Shown here piece after piece: positions 59,810 through 64,000 of a stretch of DNA of 64,000 bases (its first letter is position 1; every line of letters begins with the position of its first letter). Under the pieces are notes generated by a model. It was not told the origin of the DNA, made no database searches, and worked only from the letters and a program-made list of their open reading frames with translations. The DNA is from Oscillospiraceae bacterium (GTDB lineage Bacteria; Bacillota; Clostridia; Oscillospirales; CAG-272): the NCBI GenBank assembly GCA_015065215.1, contig SVQT01000003.1, positions 40,019-104,018 of the forward strand. Reading direction: 5' to 3'. The position numbers and the translations under genes are program-made.

Positions 59810-61783
59810 ATGATGAAAAAAATCATCTGCCTGGCACTCGGATTGCTGATGATTCTGGCCGTAATGACTTCTTGCGGAAACAATCAGGATGCGGTGCAGG
59901 ACATTTTGGATGATGCGTCCCGTAACACCACTACGCTCAATATGTGGGTGATCACCGAAAGTGCCTTGGTGGCCGAGGTCAGCGAGTTGCTTCGCAGCGG
60001 TTGGGATCCGGATCGCTTGACTGCCGAGCAGCAAAGCGAGTTTGACGGTTGGGATTCTGCGAAAAGAGAGGCGATGATCCAGGTTGACGACATCGGCGAA
60101 GCGATCAATAAGATCACCAAGCAGAAGTTCAAGACCATGCTGAACATGGTATATGTCACCGCGGACAAATACTACGAAAAGCTGGAAAAGGCGTTTGTTG
60201 ATCACGAAAAGGCGATTGAAGAGGCCAAAGCTGCCGCTAAGGCAGAGCGTGAGGCGCTCAAGAATGGTGAGACACTGGCTTCGGAAACAGAGACTGTGGA
60301 GGAAACCGAGATCAATGCGCTCGGCATTCCTGAATTGAAATATCCCGAAGCTGCTGAATATCAGGTGGATGTATTCTTCGTAGGCAGCTTTGAAAAATAT
60401 CGCGAGTATGCCGATAACGATCTTATGGTAACCTTGGATGACAAGCTGGAAAACACTGCAATGCAGCTGGCCTACTATGTCAACCCGATTTTCTTGAATG
60501 CCGCCATGTACAATAGCGTCACTTATGCGATTCCCAACAACCGCCCCATTGGCGAATATACGTATTTGTGCATCAAGACCTCCGAAATGGAGCAGTACGG
60601 CTTTAACACTTCCGACTTCACAAACTATTCCATCTATGATGATAAGTTCTATCAGTTTATTTCTGAGGTGCAGGCAAATCAGGGCACTACCGGGGTGTAT
60701 CCTATTTACACCAATAGCGCTGAAGGTGAGTTGCCCCTTGAGCTGATCCACTATTGGAATTATGATCTGGATACCCGGGCAGGCGACTGTTTACTCAAAC
60801 CCGGCGAGTTCTCTTTGTTCGGCAGTGTGTATAACAACTTAAATCAAGATGGCTTGCTGACCACCCGGAACGATGTTCTGACATGTGGTAATATGCTTTC
60901 CGATGAGATTTTCATGAAGCAATACCTGGCAAGAAAATTGGAGTATGAGGCAGAATTTGTGACGACGGATGCCGAGGCTGATGTGGCCGCTTGTGTTATC
61001 ACCGGCGGATGGGAGCTTCGTGAGCAGTACGAGAATGCCGGCTATCAGGTTTTGATGATGTCCAACCCCCGCGCTGTTGGCGAACAGGTTTACGATTCTA
61101 TGTTCGCTATTGGTGCGCACACCGTTGATGAAGCCCGTTCCATGGAGATTATCACTTACCTCAACACCAACGAGGAATTTCGCAACCTGGTGCAGCACGG
61201 TATTGAAAATGTAAACTACACGCTGTCCTCTGTCACCAGAGAGGAGAACGGCATTGACGTAGAGTACTACTACGCGGTAGAAACCGAGGGCAACCTGTAC
61301 GATATGGATGTCTATAAGACCGGCAATGTTTTCTTGGCATATCCTTCACGCGAAGAGGATGTGTTTGAGTGGGAATACGGTAAGCGTCAGAATTTGGATG
61401 CCACCATGTATCCGACGCTGGGCTTCTACTTGGATTTGGAAAGCTATGATCTGGATTTCAAGAGCGTTCGTATCATCAATGCGGTTTCTGCTCATGTAAA
61501 AACCTTCTTGGCCACCTTGACCACGGCTGAAGAGGTGATTGACTTCTACGACAACAGGGTGGGCCGAAACATTAACGATGAGAATATGGCAGCATTGCTA
61601 TTGGAGATCATCGATGGCGATATGACTTATGTCGAGGGCGAAGAGACCAAGACCTTTACCATAGAGGAATTGGAGGACGCGCTCGGATGCATGAAGGCCA
61701 GAATTGTGGATGAAGAGACAGAGGGCGCTCTCCAGTCGCCTTATGCGCTTTACTTTAACTGGCGTACCGTAAACGGTTTCTGA
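59810..61783 (+). CDS. Extracellular solute-binding lipoprotein (ESBP type 1-like)
   Basis: MMKKIICLALGLLMILAVMTSCGNN lipobox; VAACVITGGWELREQYENAGYQVLMMSNPRAVGEQVYDSMFAIGAHTVDEARSMEIITYLNTNEEFRNLVQHGIENVNYTL. Confidence 0.8.
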   Translation: MMKKIICLALGLLMILAVMTSCGNNQDAVQDILDDASRNTTTLNMWVITESALVAEVSELLRSGWDPDRLTAEQQSEFDGWDSAKREAMIQVDDIGEAINKITKQKFKTMLNMVYVTADKYYEKLEKAFVDHEKAIEEAKAAAKAEREALKNGETLASETETVEETEINALGIPELKYPEAAEYQVDVFFVGSFEKYREYADNDLMVTLDDKLENTAMQLAYYVNPIFLNAAMYNSVTYAIPNNRPIGEYTYLCIKTSEMEQYGFNTSDFTNYSIYDDKFYQFISEVQANQGTTGVYPIYTNSAEGELPLELIHYWNYDLDTRAGDCLLKPGEFSLFGSVYNNLNQDGLLTTRNDVLTCGNMLSDEIFMKQYLARKLEYEAEFVTTDAEADVAACVITGGWELREQYENAGYQVLMMSNPRAVGEQVYDSMFAIGAHTVDEARSMEIITYLNTNEEFRNLVQHGIENVNYTLSSVTREENGIDVEYYYAVETEGNLYDMDVYKTGNVFLAYPSREEDVFEWEYGKRQNLDATMYPTLGFYLDLESYDLDFKSVRIINAVSAHVKTFLATLTTAEEVIDFYDNRVGRNINDENMAALLLEIIDGDMTYVEGEETKTFTIEELEDALGCMKARIVDEETEGALQSPYALYFNWRTVNGF

Positions 61784-61805
61784 TGATCGCCAATTCATAA
61801 AAAGG

Positions 61806-61845
61806 AGAAGGGGTTGTTGCTATGCGACAGCCCCTTATATTATAA
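61806..61845 (+). promoter_or_regulatory. Leader hairpin with 7-codon uORF preceding the HAD gene
   Basis: AAGGGGTTGTTGC-tat-GCGACAGCCCCTT; ATG CGA CAG CCC CTT ATA TTA TAA (61822-61845) abuts ATG at 61846. Confidence 0.45.
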
Positions 61846-62496
61846 ATGAAGAAAAAATACACACACGTAATTTGGGATTTCAATGGTACCATCCTCAATG
61901 ATATGCAGGTTGGCATTGACTGCATTAATATCATGCTGTCAGATCGTGGACTGCCTGTTCTGCCGGATTTAGAGGCTTACCGCAAGGTTTTTGATTTCCC
62001 GGTAGAAGCGTATTATCAACGTGTTGGCTTTGATTTTGAAAAAGAGGATTATAAAACCTGTTTGGCCCCCCTCTGGGTCTCGCTTTATGAGCAACATAGC
62101 AAAAACGCGCGTCTTTTTTCTGGCGTAGAGCCTTTGACACGTGCGTTGAGGGAAGGGGGAATTGCGCAGTCAATTCTTTCCGCTTCGCAAAGTCAAATGA
62201 TGCGTAAGCAATTGCGGGAGCGTGGGGCTCTTGAATGGTTCGATGAGATTTGGGGGAATGATAGCATCCACGCATACGGTAAATCTGGTTTGGCCGCGGC
62301 CTGGCGCGCGGCCCATCCGGAAGCGGTGGCGGTAATGCTTGGCGATACTGTTCACGATTTTACCGTTGCGCGTGAAATAGGGGCGGACTGTATTTTGATC
62401 GCCGCGGGGCATCATAGCAAAGAGCGTTTGCTTGAATGTGGCACTCCTGTCGTCGAAACACTGTTAGATTGTTTGCCATTTCTACTGCATACATGA
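61846..62496 (+). CDS. HAD-superfamily hydrolase (phosphoglycolate phosphatase-like)
   Basis: HVIWDFNGTILNDMQ (DxDGT variant), ILSASQSQMM, AVMLGDTVHDFTVAREIGADCILIAAG. Confidence 0.9.
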   Translation: MKKKYTHVIWDFNGTILNDMQVGIDCINIMLSDRGLPVLPDLEAYRKVFDFPVEAYYQRVGFDFEKEDYKTCLAPLWVSLYEQHSKNARLFSGVEPLTRALREGGIAQSILSASQSQMMRKQLRERGALEWFDEIWGNDSIHAYGKSGLAAAWRAAHPEAVAVMLGDTVHDFTVAREIGADCILIAAGHHSKERLLECGTPVVETLLDCLPFLLHT

Positions 62497-62509
62497 TAGG
62501 AGACTTTTG

Positions 62510-62872
62510 TCATAGCAGATTTTCGATCGAGATTTGCTCGGCGTAGCGCAATTGGCGGGCGGCGTTGATAGAAAGCTGAATGGCAAGATCAAAATTCTCG
62601 CTATTTTTTTGCTTTGCGGCTACCGCGACTTCTGTCATGCGATCCGTCATGTCCCGCACAATTTCGTTGGGTATTGATAGGCCCACCCATGTTTTTCGCG
62701 CCTCCCAAAAGTCGCTCAAGGCAGCGACTGCCGCTTCTGCGTCTTCGCAAGGGGGGAGCGTTTGCAATTTTTCCTCCAGTTCTTTTGCGGTTCGCCTGAT
62801 GAAAATACCGTTACAAACAATCAATATCAATAAAATGAGAAAAATCACCAAAGCGGCATAAAAGGTTTTCAA
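62510..62872 (-). CDS. DUF4363 family small membrane protein
   Basis: N-terminal TM KTFYAALVIFLILLILIVC; partner of YetF gene; TTG start overlapping upstream TGA. Confidence 0.75.
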   Translation of the reverse strand: MKTFYAALVIFLILLILIVCNGIFIRRTAKELEEKLQTLPPCEDAEAAVAALSDFWEARKTWVGLSIPNEIVRDMTDRMTEVAVAAKQKNSENFDLAIQLSINAARQLRYAEQISIENLL

Positions 62873-63546
62873 TTTTCGCTCTCCTTTTCGATCCAGTAAA
62901 GTTTTTGACAATCGTCTATGCCAAGATAAAAAACTTTTTTGCTTTGCAAAGACCGTTCCGCCAAACGCTCGCAAAGCCAGTCACGGTCCAAAGAGAGCCG
63001 CTTTAAATTATAGTCGTTGATCTCTCCGTCTTCGATTAGGGCGTGTAGAATTCCGTTTTCCGGTGGATGCAAGCCAAGGGTTTGGGCATCTGGCGGTTGC
63101 GATGCCCGGCGGGGAATAACAGAGATCTTTCCGTTTTGCTCCAAAATGGCATAATCTACGTCCAGCAGGGAGGGGATGCCTGCTTGCCGTACTTCGCTGA
63201 TCAATTCATCAACAGAAATACGGATGCGGCGCATTTCCTTTTGGTCGATTTCGCCGTGACGGATCAACACGGTGGGGCGTGCCGAAGCCAGGTTTTTTAG
63301 GCGGGGGCATTTGAGCAGAATGACCGAAAGCGTTACCTCGCCCATCAAAATGGTGATCAGTGGGATGACAGCGTATACAACCGGTATCGAGGGATCGCCA
63401 ATGGGGAGTGTCGCAATCTCAGAAATGAGCAAGGTCGTGACCAACTCGGTAATTTCAAGCTCACCCAATTGACGCTTGCCCATCAAGCGTAATGTGGCAA
63501 TCAGTACAACATAAACAATAATGGTGCGAATCAAAATGGTGATCAT
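62869..63546 (-). CDS. YetF/DUF421 family membrane protein
   Basis: MITILIRTIIVYVVLIATLRLMGKRQLGELEITELVTTLLISEIATLPIGD. Confidence 0.93.
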   Translation of the reverse strand: MITILIRTIIVYVVLIATLRLMGKRQLGELEITELVTTLLISEIATLPIGDPSIPVVYAVIPLITILMGEVTLSVILLKCPRLKNLASARPTVLIRHGEIDQKEMRRIRISVDELISEVRQAGIPSLLDVDYAILEQNGKISVIPRRASQPPDAQTLGLHPPENGILHALIEDGEINDYNLKRLSLDRDWLCERLAERSLQSKKVFYLGIDDCQKLYWIEKESEN

Positions 63547-63672
63547 AGCGTCTCCTTGCGTCTCTTTTGATATAGTATGCTATCTTTTTTAGGCAACTAT
63601 GTATAAAAAAACCGAGAAAGGACACACTAACATAGCAGCTTGCCCAAAAAGTGAAAATCTCAAAAAAACATC

Positions 63673-63701
63673 TTGACAAATATTGGGTAAGATGATATGA
63701 T
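63673..63701 (+). promoter_or_regulatory. Promoter P1 of probable rRNA operon
   Basis: TTGACA (63673-63678), 17 nt, TATGAT (63696-63701). Confidence 0.8.
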
Positions 63702-63768
63702 ATAAGGGCTCCGCAAAAACGGAGTATATCACAAAACCAAAAAACTTGAAAAAAGTTGAAAAAAGGGC

Positions 63769-63797
63769 TTGACAAGGGCAAGGGGATGTGATATAAT
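63769..63797 (+). promoter_or_regulatory. Promoter P2 of probable rRNA operon
   Basis: TTGACA (63769-63774), 17 nt, TATAAT (63792-63797). Confidence 0.85.
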
Positions 63798-63828
63798 ACA
63801 AAGGTCGCCGCGAAAAAGAAGTGGTGGC

Positions 63829-64000
63829 AAACGGTCTTTGAAAATTGAACAGTAAGAGATAAGTATGAAGCAAAAGGACACACGAAAGTGTGTAGCAAGT
63901 GCGAAGAACATCTCGTGAATTCTGAAAGAGAAAAAACAACTCTAAAAAATAGTAAAAGAGCAATCAAGCTCGGAATTGATTTTATCTCCCATCGCCGGGA
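63829..64000 (+). promoter_or_regulatory. Probable rRNA operon leader with boxA-like GGTCTTTGAAAATTGAACAG; 16S lies downstream of the window
   Basis: boxA-like TCTTTGAAAA, hairpin ACACACGAAAGTGTGT, no coding potential. Confidence 0.7.

Noticed and set aside
59660-60751. 363-aa ORF antisense to the solute-binding lipoprotein
   Set aside because: Shadow ORF; sense strand has promoter, SD, signal peptide and lipobox.

Overview
This 64 kb window is a chromosomal segment of a spore-forming Firmicutes/Clostridia-type bacterium; gpr, spoIIGA and sigE are all recognisable. Most of it is densely packed housekeeping DNA. Recognised genes include ligA, tRNA-Lys(UUU), glnS-gltX, gpr, an Lrp/aminotransferase/MutS-like/PHP cluster, uxaC, truB, trmB, ychF, a two-component system followed by HtrA and two MgtC/SapB paralogues, a GH127-type gene, aspartate kinase, an ABC exporter, hisS, spoIIGA-sigE-rpmE-hflX, dgt-dnaG-rpoD, two orphan lipoprotein solute-binding proteins and a YetF/DUF421-DUF4363 pair. 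The window ends in the promoter/leader of what is probably an rRNA operon, whose 16S gene lies outside. I found no CRISPR array, transposase, phage module or recognisable defence system, and nothing I can defend as a wholly new multi-gene system. The best second-look items are small: (i) a perfect 32-bp-arm palindrome fusing the 3' end of tRNA-Lys to its terminator, with a C3-A70 mismatch in that tRNA; (ii) a complete mini transcription unit encoding a 17-aa AbrB-like N-terminal fragment, divergent from a ribbon-helix-helix gene; (iii) a 280-bp structured, terminator-bearing intergenic region that may be an unannotated RNA; (iv) a 7-codon leader ORF in a hairpin abutting a HAD gene; (v) a 1187-aa protein with a central PHP domain and two LTD-like modules; (vi) a multibranched inverted-repeat element beside ligA. 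Functional calls come from reading the translated ORFs and motifs by eye; no database search was run.
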